A stretch of DNA of 64,000 nt, from the NCBI RefSeq assembly GCF_000382045.1, contig NZ_KB907470.1, forward strand, positions 20,631 to 84,630. The letters are read 5' to 3'. The notes below the pieces were generated by a model. It worked only from the letters and a program-made list of their open reading frames with translations, had not been told where the DNA came from and made no database searches. The DNA comes from Variovorax atrisoli 110B. GTDB taxonomy: Bacteria; Pseudomonadota; Gammaproteobacteria; Burkholderiales; Burkholderiaceae_C. The translations under genes and the position numbers were made by a program. The number at the start of each line of letters is the position of its first letter. Position 1 is the first letter of the stretch. This document shows positions 34,065 to 41,891 of the stretch, piece by piece.

Positions 34065-34173
34065 TCATCCGATGCCGCCAGCGACTCTGCGAACGTTTTC
34101 TTTCTGGAATCGAAAAAGTCACGTTTCACTATCGGTCAAGACCCCGCGCTGACGCGGTCGCAACCGGCCTCGG

Positions 34174-36123
34174 TCAGCGCGGCAGCCCAAGAGGCGCTGG
34201 TTCCAGCGGAATCGTCAGGCGAAACACCGTGCCCTGATCGTCGCTGGACAGCAGTACCACGTCGCCCCCGTGCTGGCGGGCGATGGTCCGCGAGATGTGG
34301 AGTCCCAGCCCCGAGCCGGGCACCTGGGTCGATGTGGCCCCTCTGAAATAGCGTTCGAAGAGGCTGCTTTGCTCGCCATCGGGAATCGGCTCCCCCTGAT
34401 TGCAGACTGTCACGCTGAAAAAACCCGTCATGGAGTCGCAGCGCACCGTGACCGTCGAATTGGAAGGGGAGTATTTCAGGGCGTTGTGGACCAGATTGCG
34501 GATCGCCATTTCGATTTTTGCGGGGTCGCCCATGCACATCGTCCGCTGGGTCGGCGCCTCGACGCTCAGGCGGGCGTTTTCCTCGGGTAGCCCGACGCCA
34601 GCCACGCTCTCGATCACCTCGCGCAGATCGAAGCTGCGGGCGGCGGGCTTCGTGGAGCCGACCGCCAACGCGTCGTCCTGCAAGATGTTCTCGATGAGCA
34701 CGGCGAGGCGACGGATGGCCTTGCGGATCTTGCCGACCGCGCGCTTCACCGCCTCGTCACGGCCAGAAGGCGACAGTTCCAGCGCGTGGGCCACCGCGTC
34801 GACGATGGCGAGCGGCGTGCGGAATTCGTGCGAGACGACGGCGACGAATTCACGCTGCCGCACTCTGTCCTCCAGCGCCTTCTTGGCGACCTTCATCGAA
34901 TCGAAGGCGACCTTGCGCTCTGAGCGAAGGGCCAGTTCCGCTTGCCTTGAACGGCTGGCCACCGCGAAGTTGAGCATCGCCAGATTCGCGAGCTGCAACA
35001 TCGGAATCCAGGAGTCCAGAAGGTACGGCTGCGACATGTTCACTACCCCCAGCAGCACCAGCACGTAGAAGGTCCACGACAGATTCACGCAGGTGAAGAT
35101 GGTGGTAGCCAGGAGATAGTGGAACGCCCGGTGGCGAAGCATCAGCCAGACGAAGAACCCCAGGTTGAACACTCCGACGCCCATCTGCAGGTAGATCGCC
35201 ACATGGACGGCCGCCTGAACGCCCCATGCCGAAAGAAACGCGGTCGCTGCGAAGGTAGCCGCCGCGGCCTTCATCAACCAGGCAGCCCATGGCGAATAGC
35301 TGTCGTAGTCGAAGAACCGCCATGCGAACACGGCACCGATCGACATCAGCGCGCTTGAGATCACGTCCATGAAGCGGTCGGCTACGACAGGCGCCTCGGG
35401 AAACAACAGCGAGTTCGCGTAGCCCTGCATCAAGGCGACGAACACGAACATAAAGGCCAAGAAGAGCGCATACACCGCATAGATGCCGTTGCGCAGCCAG
35501 ACCCAGAAGATCAGGTTCATCAGCACCATGACGCCGAAGGCGCCGGCGAGTGCCGAGACAAGAACCATGCGGCTGGTCTCTACTCTCTCCATCCCCGCCC
35601 GTTGCCAGACATGCAGGCACAGGGGGGCCAAGCCATGCGTCCTCACCCTCACGTAGTAGGTTTCGGGCGAGGATCCCGCTTCGACCGGGAAGGCCAGCAT
35701 GCCGCTGCGGATGGTCCGTTCGACGAAGGGGTGCTGGTCGCCCACCCTATCCACCGAAATCTTGCCCGAGGCATCGCGGCGGTAGACCTCCACGTCGTCG
35801 ATCCAGTTGGGGAATATCTGCACGGCCCATTGCGAAGGAGCGCTGGGCTCTCGCTGCAATGAAAATCTGATCCAGTAAATCTCGCCGGGGCGAAGCCGTC
35901 CGTGGCGAGTATCCCCGGCTATAAACTCCACGCCTTCGCGGCCTGAAAGAATGTCCTCGATAGAAATATTTCCAGATGTATCAATGAAGATTTCCTCATG
36001 ACCGTGCAGCAGGACGGGCTCTTCCAGCCCCTGGTCACTGCGTAGCTCGAGGGCATGGGAAACCAGCGAAACAAGCCACAGCGCCACCCCCAGGATAAAA
36101 AAAAGACAGCGATTTCTTTTCAT
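34174..36123 (-). CDS. 7TM-DISM sensor histidine kinase
   Basis: A 649-residue membrane histidine kinase. An N-terminal signal peptide is followed by a periplasmic 7TMR-DISM-type sensor domain (about 30-175; R-P-G-E-I-Y-W-I-R-F-S-L, Y-Y-V-R-V-R-T-H-G), then about seven membrane segments to roughly residue 390. The HisKA box is V-V-S-H-E-F-R-T-P-L-A-I-V with phospho-acceptor H432. The ATPase domain shows N-L-V-H-N-A-L-K-Y-S (N box) and G-S-G-L-G-L-H-I-S (G2 box). DISM sensors often recognise extracellular carbohydrate-like or other small ligands. It is divergent from the response regulator, with 65 bases between starts, which is its likely partner. Lying beside the adhesin regulator, it may control biofilm output. 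Confidence 0.92.
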   Translation of the reverse strand: MKRNRCLFFILGVALWLVSLVSHALELRSDQGLEEPVLLHGHEEIFIDTSGNISIEDILSGREGVEFIAGDTRHGRLRPGEIYWIRFSLQREPSAPSQWAVQIFPNWIDDVEVYRRDASGKISVDRVGDQHPFVERTIRSGMLAFPVEAGSSPETYYVRVRTHGLAPLCLHVWQRAGMERVETSRMVLVSALAGAFGVMVLMNLIFWVWLRNGIYAVYALFLAFMFVFVALMQGYANSLLFPEAPVVADRFMDVISSALMSIGAVFAWRFFDYDSYSPWAAWLMKAAAATFAATAFLSAWGVQAAVHVAIYLQMGVGVFNLGFFVWLMLRHRAFHYLLATTIFTCVNLSWTFYVLVLLGVVNMSQPYLLDSWIPMLQLANLAMLNFAVASRSRQAELALRSERKVAFDSMKVAKKALEDRVRQREFVAVVSHEFRTPLAIVDAVAHALELSPSGRDEAVKRAVGKIRKAIRRLAVLIENILQDDALAVGSTKPAARSFDLREVIESVAGVGLPEENARLSVEAPTQRTMCMGDPAKIEMAIRNLVHNALKYSPSNSTVTVRCDSMTGFFSVTVCNQGEPIPDGEQSSLFERYFRGATSTQVPGSGLGLHISRTIARQHGGDVVLLSSDDQGTVFRLTIPLEPAPLGLPR

Positions 36124-36188
36124 GTTGTTGATATTGTCCAGCCACTCTTCGGCGCCGGTCCCGTTTAGCCGCCCAGGAAAGGTGCACC

Positions 36189-36929
36189 ATGAATACTCCG
36201 AACGCCAACACCGATAAAAAGATAACCGTCTATCTGATCGAGGACGAAGAAGACCTTCAGGAAGCGCTGGTCTACAGCCTCGAACAACTGGGTTTCAAGG
36301 CCTCCGGCTTCTCTACCGCGGCGGAGTTCTACAGGGCCTACGCGGTCGATCGCTGCGATGTAGTGGTCATCGACATCGAGCTGCCGGACGAGAACGGTTT
36401 TTCGATCGCCCAGCACCTGCGTTCGGCCAGCAATGTGGGGATCGTCTTCGCGACCGCGCACGGCGACCTCGGCGACCGGGTCCGCGGGCTGCGCGGTGGC
36501 GCCGACGCCTATTTCGTAAAGCCGGTGCATGCCGAGGAGCTCGCGGCATCGATCGAGGCCATCTACCGTCGCATCAAGGCTGCCGAAGCGGGTGCCGGCC
36601 GAACGCTGCAGCCCTATCAGCCCGAGGCGCCGCGCGGCACTGGGCGCTGGGTGCTCAAGGAAGGCGACTGGATTCTGTACGACCCGGACGGCAGGGCGCT
36701 ACGCCTCACGATGTCGGAGCGCGCCATCGTCACCAGCCTGTTCAAGCAGCGCAACAAGCCGGTCGACCGCATGCAGCTCGCCGCGGCACTGGGCGGCGAG
36801 GACCTGGAGAACTTCGATCTGCAGCGCGTGGACGCTGTCGTGAGCCGGCTGAGGCGAAAGGCGACGGCTGCGGGCATCTCGCTGCCGCTGCACGCCGTGC
36901 GAGGCACCGGCTACCAGTTCCAGACTTGA
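36189..36929 (+). CDS. OmpR-type response regulator, partner of the 7TM-DISM kinase
   Basis: A 246-residue response regulator with intact receiver: acidic residues E18-D19-E20, phospho-acceptor D62 in V-V-V-I-D-I-E-L-P-D-E-N-G, A-T-A-H and the conserved Lys in Y-F-V-K-P. The C-terminal domain is a winged helix with L-T-M-S-E-R-A-I-V-T-S-L-F, V-V-S-R-L-R-R-K and H-A-V-R-G-T-G-Y-Q-F. AGGAAAGG precedes the ATG. The pair resembles other DISM-kinase/OmpR-regulator pairs in divergent arrangement, and a shared bidirectional promoter in 36124-36188 is likely. Targets are unknown; the palindromes upstream of the degenerate regulator are candidates. Confidence 0.92.
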   Translation: MNTPNANTDKKITVYLIEDEEDLQEALVYSLEQLGFKASGFSTAAEFYRAYAVDRCDVVVIDIELPDENGFSIAQHLRSASNVGIVFATAHGDLGDRVRGLRGGADAYFVKPVHAEELAASIEAIYRRIKAAEAGAGRTLQPYQPEAPRGTGRWVLKEGDWILYDPDGRALRLTMSERAIVTSLFKQRNKPVDRMQLAAALGGEDLENFDLQRVDAVVSRLRRKATAAGISLPLHAVRGTGYQFQT

Positions 36930-36960
36930 CGTACGCAAGCCTCCGCGCACGCCGCTTCGC

Positions 36961-38331
36961 TCACTTGAACTCGTCGACCGTCAGGCCCAGCTTGCGCACC
37001 TTGTCGTGCAGGGTCTGGCGCGCGATGCCCAGCGCTGCGGCCGTGGCCGGCTGGTCGCCGCGCTGGCGCCGCAGTTCCTCGACGATCACGGCGCGCTCGA
37101 AGGACTCCACCTGCTGCGGCAGCCCGCGCGGCAATGCGGGCACGCCCTGCGCGCTTCCGCCGCCGCCGTGCGTCTGCGTCAGGCGCTCGCCCAGCAGGCC
37201 CAGCACGAAGCGGTCGGCGACGTTGCGCAGTTCGCGCACGTTTCCGGGCCAGGCGTAGGCCATCAGGTCGGCCAGCTGGGCGTTGCTCAAGAGCGGCGCG
37301 GGGCGGTCGTAGCGGGTCGCGGCCTGCAGCGTGAAGTGCTCGAAGAGCAGCGGAATGTCCTCGCGCCGCTCGCGCAGGGGCGGCAGCTCGATGAAGGCAA
37401 CGCCCAGGCGGTAGTACAGGTCGGCCCTGAACTTCTGCTGGTCGCTCATGGCCTTGAGGTCGTCCTTGCTCGCGGCCACCACGCGGCAGTCGAAGGGAAT
37501 GGTCTTGTTGGAGCCGATGCGCTCGATGCTGCGCTCCTGCAGCGCGCGCAGTAGCTTGATCTGCACTGCCATCGGCATGCTCTCGATCTCGTCGAGGAAC
37601 AGCGTGCCGCCGCTGGCGTACTCGAACTTGCCCACGCGCATGCGGCTCGCACCGGTGAAGGCGCCGGCCTCGTGGCCGAAGAGCTCGCTCTCGGCCAGCG
37701 ACTCGGGCAGCCCGCCGCAATTGAGCGGCACGAAATGCTGGCGCCGGCGCGCGCTGTGGTCGTGCAGGCAGCGCGCGACGAGCTCCTTGCCGGTGCCGGT
37801 CTCGCCGTAGACCAGCACGTCGGCGGAGGTCTCGGCCAGCGTCTTCACGGTCTGGCGCACCTGCTGCATCTGCGCCGATCGGCCGATCAGCACCGACTGG
37901 ATGCCCTGCCAGTTCTCCAGCGCGTCGCGCAGTGCGCGCACCTGCAGGCTGAGCTGCCGCCGCTCGATGGCATGGCGCACGATGGCCACCAGCCGCTCGG
38001 AGCCGAAGGGCTTCTCGATGAAATCGTAGGCGCCCTCGCGCATGGCCTGCACCGCCATCGCGATGTGGCCATGGCCGGTGACCAGGATCACCGGCAGCTC
38101 GGGATCGACGTTGCGCAGCTCGGGCAGCCACTCGGTGCCACTCATGCCCGGCAGGCGCACGTCGCTGATGACGACGGCGGGCACGCCGAACGTGATGTGC
38201 GGGCGCGCGCGCTCGGCGCTGGGAAAGGACTCGACTTCGAAACCGGCCAGGGTCAGCACCTGGGTGGTGCTGACGCGGACGTCTTCGTCGTCCTCGATCA
38301 GCATCACCCGGATGGCAGGGGCTTCGCTCAC
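36961..38331 (-). CDS. dctD: C4-dicarboxylate response regulator DctD (sigma-54 activator)
   Basis: A 456-residue NtrC-family activator. The receiver has D57 in V-V-I-S-D-V-R-L-P-G. The AAA+ domain has Walker A G-E-T-G-T-G-K-E, the sigma-54-contacting G-A-F-T-G-A loop, Walker B G-G-T-L-F-L-D-E and R-A-D-L-Y-Y-R-L. A Fis-type helix-turn-helix (A-A-L-G-I-A-R-Q-T-L-H-D-K-V-R-K-L) ends the protein. I chose GTG at 38331 because AGGAG lies 10 bases before it; an in-frame TTG at 38355 inside dctB is less likely. It follows dctB by 7 bases and belongs with dctB and dctA, so the phosphorylated form should activate the sigma-54 promoter found upstream of dctA. Confidence 0.92.
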   Translation of the reverse strand: MSEAPAIRVMLIEDDEDVRVSTTQVLTLAGFEVESFPSAERARPHITFGVPAVVISDVRLPGMSGTEWLPELRNVDPELPVILVTGHGHIAMAVQAMREGAYDFIEKPFGSERLVAIVRHAIERRQLSLQVRALRDALENWQGIQSVLIGRSAQMQQVRQTVKTLAETSADVLVYGETGTGKELVARCLHDHSARRRQHFVPLNCGGLPESLAESELFGHEAGAFTGASRMRVGKFEYASGGTLFLDEIESMPMAVQIKLLRALQERSIERIGSNKTIPFDCRVVAASKDDLKAMSDQQKFRADLYYRLGVAFIELPPLRERREDIPLLFEHFTLQAATRYDRPAPLLSNAQLADLMAYAWPGNVRELRNVADRFVLGLLGERLTQTHGGGGSAQGVPALPRGLPQQVESFERAVIVEELRRQRGDQPATAAALGIARQTLHDKVRKLGLTVDEFK

Positions 38332-38338
38332 TTGGGGA

Positions 38339-40201
38339 TCACTCCTGTTGTGCAATGGAAAAGGCGTCGGAAACCGGCGGCTGGCTGCTGCTGTCGTGAA
38401 TCACGGCGATGGCCGCCGGCAGGTCGATGACGAAGCAGGCCCCGCCGCCGTCCAGGTTGGCCGCGCGCAGCGTGCCGTCCATGGACCGCACCAATTGTGC
38501 CGAGATCACGAGACCCAGTCCCAGGCCCGAGCCTGCGGCCTTGCCGGTGACGAAGGGTTCGAACAGGCGCTGCAGGATGTCGGGGCGGATGCCCGGCCCG
38601 GTGTCGGTCACCGACAGCAGCACGCGGCCCTCCTTCGGCCGCGCCTGCAGGCGCAGCTTGCGCACCGGCGCGTCCTGCATCGCGTCGATGGCGTTGCGCA
38701 TCAGGTTGGCGAGCACGCTGCCGAGCGCGGCCTCCTCCGCCATCACGCTCAGCGTGGCGGGCTGCACGTCGACCTCGATGGCCACGCGATGCTTCCTGGA
38801 CGCCTCGGCGACGATCACCTGCGCGTCGGCGATCGCGTGCGACAGCAGCACCGGCGCCAGTGGAAGCTCGCTCTTGTAGGCGAAGGTGCGCAGCTGCGAG
38901 GTCAGCCGCGCGAGCCGGTCGACCATGCCGCGGATGCGCTCGAGGTTGCCGCGCACATCGTCGAGGCGGTTCTTGTCGAGCAGGATGGCGGCGCTTTCCG
39001 AGAGCGTGCGCATGGCCGTGAGCGGCTGATTGAGCTCGTGCACGACGCCCGCCGACATCTGCCCCAGCGCGGCCATCTTGCCGGCATGCACCAGTTCGCC
39101 CTGCGCCGCGCGCAGCTGCGCGGTGCGCGCGGCCACGGTCGATTCGAGTGTGTCGTGCGCCGCCTGCAGCGCGGCCTGGTTGGCGAGCTTCTGGCGCACC
39201 GCGCGGCGGCGCTGCCACAGCGCCACGGCCACCAGCAGCAGCACCGTCATCGCGAGCCCGGCAGTGATGGCCGCGTTGCGCGCGGCCAGGTGCAGCGGCG
39301 CGAGGTTGTCGAGCACCACCAGCTGCCACGGCGCGCCGCGCAGCGTGCGAGCCGAGGCGAGCTGGTCGACGCCGTCGAGCGAGATCACCTGCACGTCGCG
39401 GTCGAGCGCCTCCTTCTGCGTCCATCGCAGCGGCTGCAGCGCGGCCTCGCCGTAGGGACGCGAGCGCAGCACCTCGGCGCGCTGGAGGGCATCGAGCGGC
39501 AGCAGCGGCCGGAACTTGATGTCCTCGCGCGTGGAAAGTATGACCACGCCGCGCTGGTCGATCAGCGCCACGTCGCCCGGCAGCTTGCGCCAGGCGCGCT
39601 CGGCTTCCTCGAGATTGATCTTCACTGCCACCACGCCGCGCGAGGCCTGCCCGCGGCGCAGCGCATAGGAAAGGTAGTAGCCCGGCTTCTTGCTGGTGAT
39701 GCCCACGCCGTAGAAGCGGCCCCTGCCCTGTCCCAGCGCGTCGATCACGTAGGGACGGAACGAGAGGTCCTGGCCCACGGTGGTACCGGGCTTGTCCCAG
39801 TCGGAGGCCGCCAGCGAGGTGCCGGAGGCATCGAGCACGTAGAGCATCTCCGCGCCCGCCGCGGCGTTGACGCCGTCGAGGTAGCGGTTGACCGAATCGC
39901 GCAGCCGCGTGTCCGACGGGGTGCCGAGCAGGGCCGGCACCAGGGGCGTCATCTCCAGCAGCGCGGGCAGGTAGTCGAAGCGGGCCAGGTCGGCGTCGAG
40001 GCCGGTGGCGAGCATGTCGAGCCGGTGGTCGGCCGCTTCGCGCAGCCGGGCCAGGCCGGTCTGCATGGCGACCTGGTAGCCCGCGAAGGCGGCCACGGCC
40101 ACGAGGGCCAGAGCGCCGCCCCATCGAGGCAGGCCGCGCCACCCCCTCGTCGCCTGGTCGGAATGTGGGTCTAGACGCCGGGCCGGCTCCCTTGGATTCA
40201 T
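38339..40201 (-). CDS. dctB: C4-dicarboxylate sensor histidine kinase DctB
   Basis: A 620-residue membrane kinase. One membrane helix near residue 25-50 (L-A-L-V-A-V-A-A-F-A-G-Y) and a second near 300 (A-G-L-A-M-T-V-L-L-L-V-A-V-A-L-W) bracket a periplasmic double-PAS-type sensor with S-F-R-P-Y-V and G-Y-Y-L-S-Y, matching DctB sensors that bind succinate, malate or fumarate. The kinase core has G-E-L-V-H-A-G-K-M-A-A-L-G-Q-M-S-A-G-V-V-H-E-L-N-Q-P-L (phospho-His in H-E-L-N-Q-P), N-L-M-R-N-A-I-D-A-M and G-S-G-L-G-L-G-L. The ATG at 40201 is supported by the family's usual N terminus; the frame stays open far into dctA but only as an artefact of high GC. Located between dctA and dctD, all on the same strand. 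Confidence 0.92.
   Translation of the reverse strand: MNPREPARRLDPHSDQATRGWRGLPRWGGALALVAVAAFAGYQVAMQTGLARLREAADHRLDMLATGLDADLARFDYLPALLEMTPLVPALLGTPSDTRLRDSVNRYLDGVNAAAGAEMLYVLDASGTSLAASDWDKPGTTVGQDLSFRPYVIDALGQGRGRFYGVGITSKKPGYYLSYALRRGQASRGVVAVKINLEEAERAWRKLPGDVALIDQRGVVILSTREDIKFRPLLPLDALQRAEVLRSRPYGEAALQPLRWTQKEALDRDVQVISLDGVDQLASARTLRGAPWQLVVLDNLAPLHLAARNAAITAGLAMTVLLLVAVALWQRRRAVRQKLANQAALQAAHDTLESTVAARTAQLRAAQGELVHAGKMAALGQMSAGVVHELNQPLTAMRTLSESAAILLDKNRLDDVRGNLERIRGMVDRLARLTSQLRTFAYKSELPLAPVLLSHAIADAQVIVAEASRKHRVAIEVDVQPATLSVMAEEAALGSVLANLMRNAIDAMQDAPVRKLRLQARPKEGRVLLSVTDTGPGIRPDILQRLFEPFVTGKAAGSGLGLGLVISAQLVRSMDGTLRAANLDGGGACFVIDLPAAIAVIHDSSSQPPVSDAFSIAQQE
38342..38346 (-). promoter_or_regulatory. 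Ribosome binding site fixing the dctD start
   Basis: AGGAG on the minus strand overlaps the dctB stop region and supports the GTG at 38331 rather than the upstream TTG at 38355. Confidence 0.5.
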
Positions 40202-40251
40202 GGGGCCGTTATTGCACAAGGCGGGGCCGCCTGCATCAGTGGCAGCCCGAT

Positions 40252-40268
40252 GGCCCCAGGGCGGGGCC
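40252..40268. other. Hairpin between dctA and dctB
   Basis: GGCCCC-AGGGC-GGGGCC forms a 6-bp stem shortly after the dctA stop. It has no T-run in the transcribed direction, so it may attenuate read-through from dctA into dctB or protect the dctA mRNA end. Confidence 0.35.
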
Positions 40269-40278
40269 GAAGGGAGGA

Positions 40279-41643
40279 TCAGGAAACCTGCCGCGCGGAG
40301 GCGACGGGCATGTGCGCCTCGGTGGCGTCGAGCACGCGCTCGGGCTCGTCGGCCTCGGCGGTGCTTTCCTGGTTCAGGTGCTGGTTCATGCGCACGGTGT
40401 CGAGGTCGCCGGTCCACTTGGCCACCACCAGCGTGGCTACGCCGTTGCCGATCAGGTTGGTGAGCGCGCGGGCTTCCGACATGAAGCGGTCGATGCCCAG
40501 GATCAGCGCCAGCCCCGCCACCGGCACATGGCCCACGGCCGACAGCGTCGCCGCCAGCACGATGAAGCCGCTGCCCGTGACGCCCGCCGCGCCCTTCGAG
40601 GTCAGCAGCAGCACCGCCAGCAGCGTGAGCTGCTGCGTGAGCGTCATGTCGGTGTTGGTGGCCTGTGCGATGAACACGGCCGCCATCGTCAGGTAGATGG
40701 AGGTGCCGTCGAGGTTGAACGAATAGCCGGTCGGAATCACCAGGCCGACCACCGACTTCTTCGCGCCCAGGTTCTCCATCTTGGCCATCATGCGCGGCAG
40801 CACCGATTCGCTGGACGAGGTGCCCAGCACGATCAGCAGCTCTTCCTTGATGTACTTGATGAACTTCCAGATGCTGAAGCCGTGGAAGCGCGCGATAAGC
40901 CCCAGCACCACGAAGATGAACAGCAGGCAGGTGGCATAGAAGGTGGCCATCAGCTGGCCCAGCTGCAGCAGCGAGCTCACGCCGTACTTGCCGATGGTGA
41001 AGGCCATCGCGCCGAAGGCGCCGATGGGCGCGACCTTCATGATGTAGCCGACGATCACGAAGAGCACGTGCGAGCCCTTCTCGATCACGTCGAACACCAG
41101 CGTGCCGCGGCCACCGAAGCGGTGCAGCGCGAAGCCGAACATCACGGCGATCAGCAGAACCTGCAGGATCTCGCCCTTGGCGAAGGCATCGACCACCGTG
41201 CTCGGGATGATGTTGAGCAGGAAGTCGGTGGTGCTCTGCATCTTGCCGGGGCCGGTGTAGGCCGCGATGCTTTTTGTGTCGAGCTGGCTCACGTCGACGT
41301 TCATGCCTGCGCCGGGCTTGAGCACGTTCACGAGCACCAGGCCCACGATCAGCGCGATGCTGCTCACGATCTCGAAGTACAGCAGCGCCATGCCGCCGGT
41401 CTTGCCGACCTTCTTCATGTCCTCCATGCCGGCGATGCCCACCACCACCGTGCAGAAGATGATCGGCGCGATGATCATCTTGATCAGCTTGATGAAGCCG
41501 TCGCCCAGCGGCTTCATCGAGGCGCCGGTGTCGGGATAGAAATGGCCCAGAAGCACCCCGAGCACGATGGCCGTGATGACCTGGAAGTACAGGGATTTGT
41601 AGAAGGGCTTGGGGGCGGTCTGGTGTTCCATGGGGGTGCTCAT
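40279..41643 (-). CDS. dctA: C4-dicarboxylate:cation symporter DctA
   Basis: A 454-residue inner-membrane symporter of the DAACS family that takes up succinate, fumarate, malate and aspartate. Motifs include F-I-K-L-I-K-M-I-I-A-P-I-I-F, the reentrant-loop S-S-S-E-S-V-L-P, P-T-G-Y-S-F-N-L-D-G-T-S-I-Y and S-K-G-A-A-G-V-T-G-S-G-F-I, then D-R-F-M-S-E-A-R-A-L-T-N-L-I-G-N. All lie in the expected order and the length is normal for the family. I chose the ATG at 41643: GGAG lies 9 bases upstream and the protein then opens with the usual short cytoplasmic tail. The frame is open to 41778 but that part covers the promoter. A sigma-54 promoter lies about 60 bases upstream, consistent with DctB/DctD control. 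Confidence 0.95.
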   Translation of the reverse strand: MSTPMEHQTAPKPFYKSLYFQVITAIVLGVLLGHFYPDTGASMKPLGDGFIKLIKMIIAPIIFCTVVVGIAGMEDMKKVGKTGGMALLYFEIVSSIALIVGLVLVNVLKPGAGMNVDVSQLDTKSIAAYTGPGKMQSTTDFLLNIIPSTVVDAFAKGEILQVLLIAVMFGFALHRFGGRGTLVFDVIEKGSHVLFVIVGYIMKVAPIGAFGAMAFTIGKYGVSSLLQLGQLMATFYATCLLFIFVVLGLIARFHGFSIWKFIKYIKEELLIVLGTSSSESVLPRMMAKMENLGAKKSVVGLVIPTGYSFNLDGTSIYLTMAAVFIAQATNTDMTLTQQLTLLAVLLLTSKGAAGVTGSGFIVLAATLSAVGHVPVAGLALILGIDRFMSEARALTNLIGNGVATLVVAKWTGDLDTVRMNQHLNQESTAEADEPERVLDATEAHMPVASARQVS

Positions 41644-41704
41644 TGGTTTGTCTCCAGGGTCGTGACCGGGCCCACATCGGAGGGGCGCGGCCGGCCGGTG
41701 ATCC

Positions 41705-41720
41705 AGCAATCGACATGCCA
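41705..41720 (-). promoter_or_regulatory. Sigma-54 (-24/-12) promoter of dctA
   Basis: On the minus strand the sequence TGGCATGTCGATTGCT matches the sigma-54 consensus TGGCACG-N4-TTGC at all positions except one. The GG and GC dinucleotides have the required 10-base spacing. Transcription would start near 41693, giving a leader of about 50 bases before the dctA ATG. It fits the presence of the sigma-54 activator gene dctD downstream. Confidence 0.75.
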
Positions 41721-41761
41721 CGGCCGGCAAGGGTCGGCAGGCGCCGTAAGCCATTGATTTC

Positions 41762-41775
41762 AAAGCGCTTTCCCC
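41762..41775. promoter_or_regulatory. Palindrome AAAGCGCTTT upstream of the dctA promoter
   Basis: AAAGCGCTTTCCCC starts with a perfect 10-bp palindrome whose centre is about 45 bases upstream of the -24 element, in the zone where an activator could bind. The same 14 bases occur at 33833-33846 before the OmpR-type regulator. Which protein binds it is unknown. Confidence 0.4.
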
Positions 41776-41891
41776 CAAGAGGGGCGAGGTGCCCCGCCGA
41801 CGATCCGGATGCCGCAGACCGGCCCCGTCCGCGCTTCCGGATCGTCACCACCGGGTAAACCCTAGGCGCCCGGCGGTGTCAGACTCGGCGC

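Noticed and set aside
38339..41851. Single 1170-codon frame covering dctB and dctA
   Set aside because: Only the part up to the ATG at 40201 is DctB. The upstream part lies out of frame over dctA and has no similarity to a protein domain.
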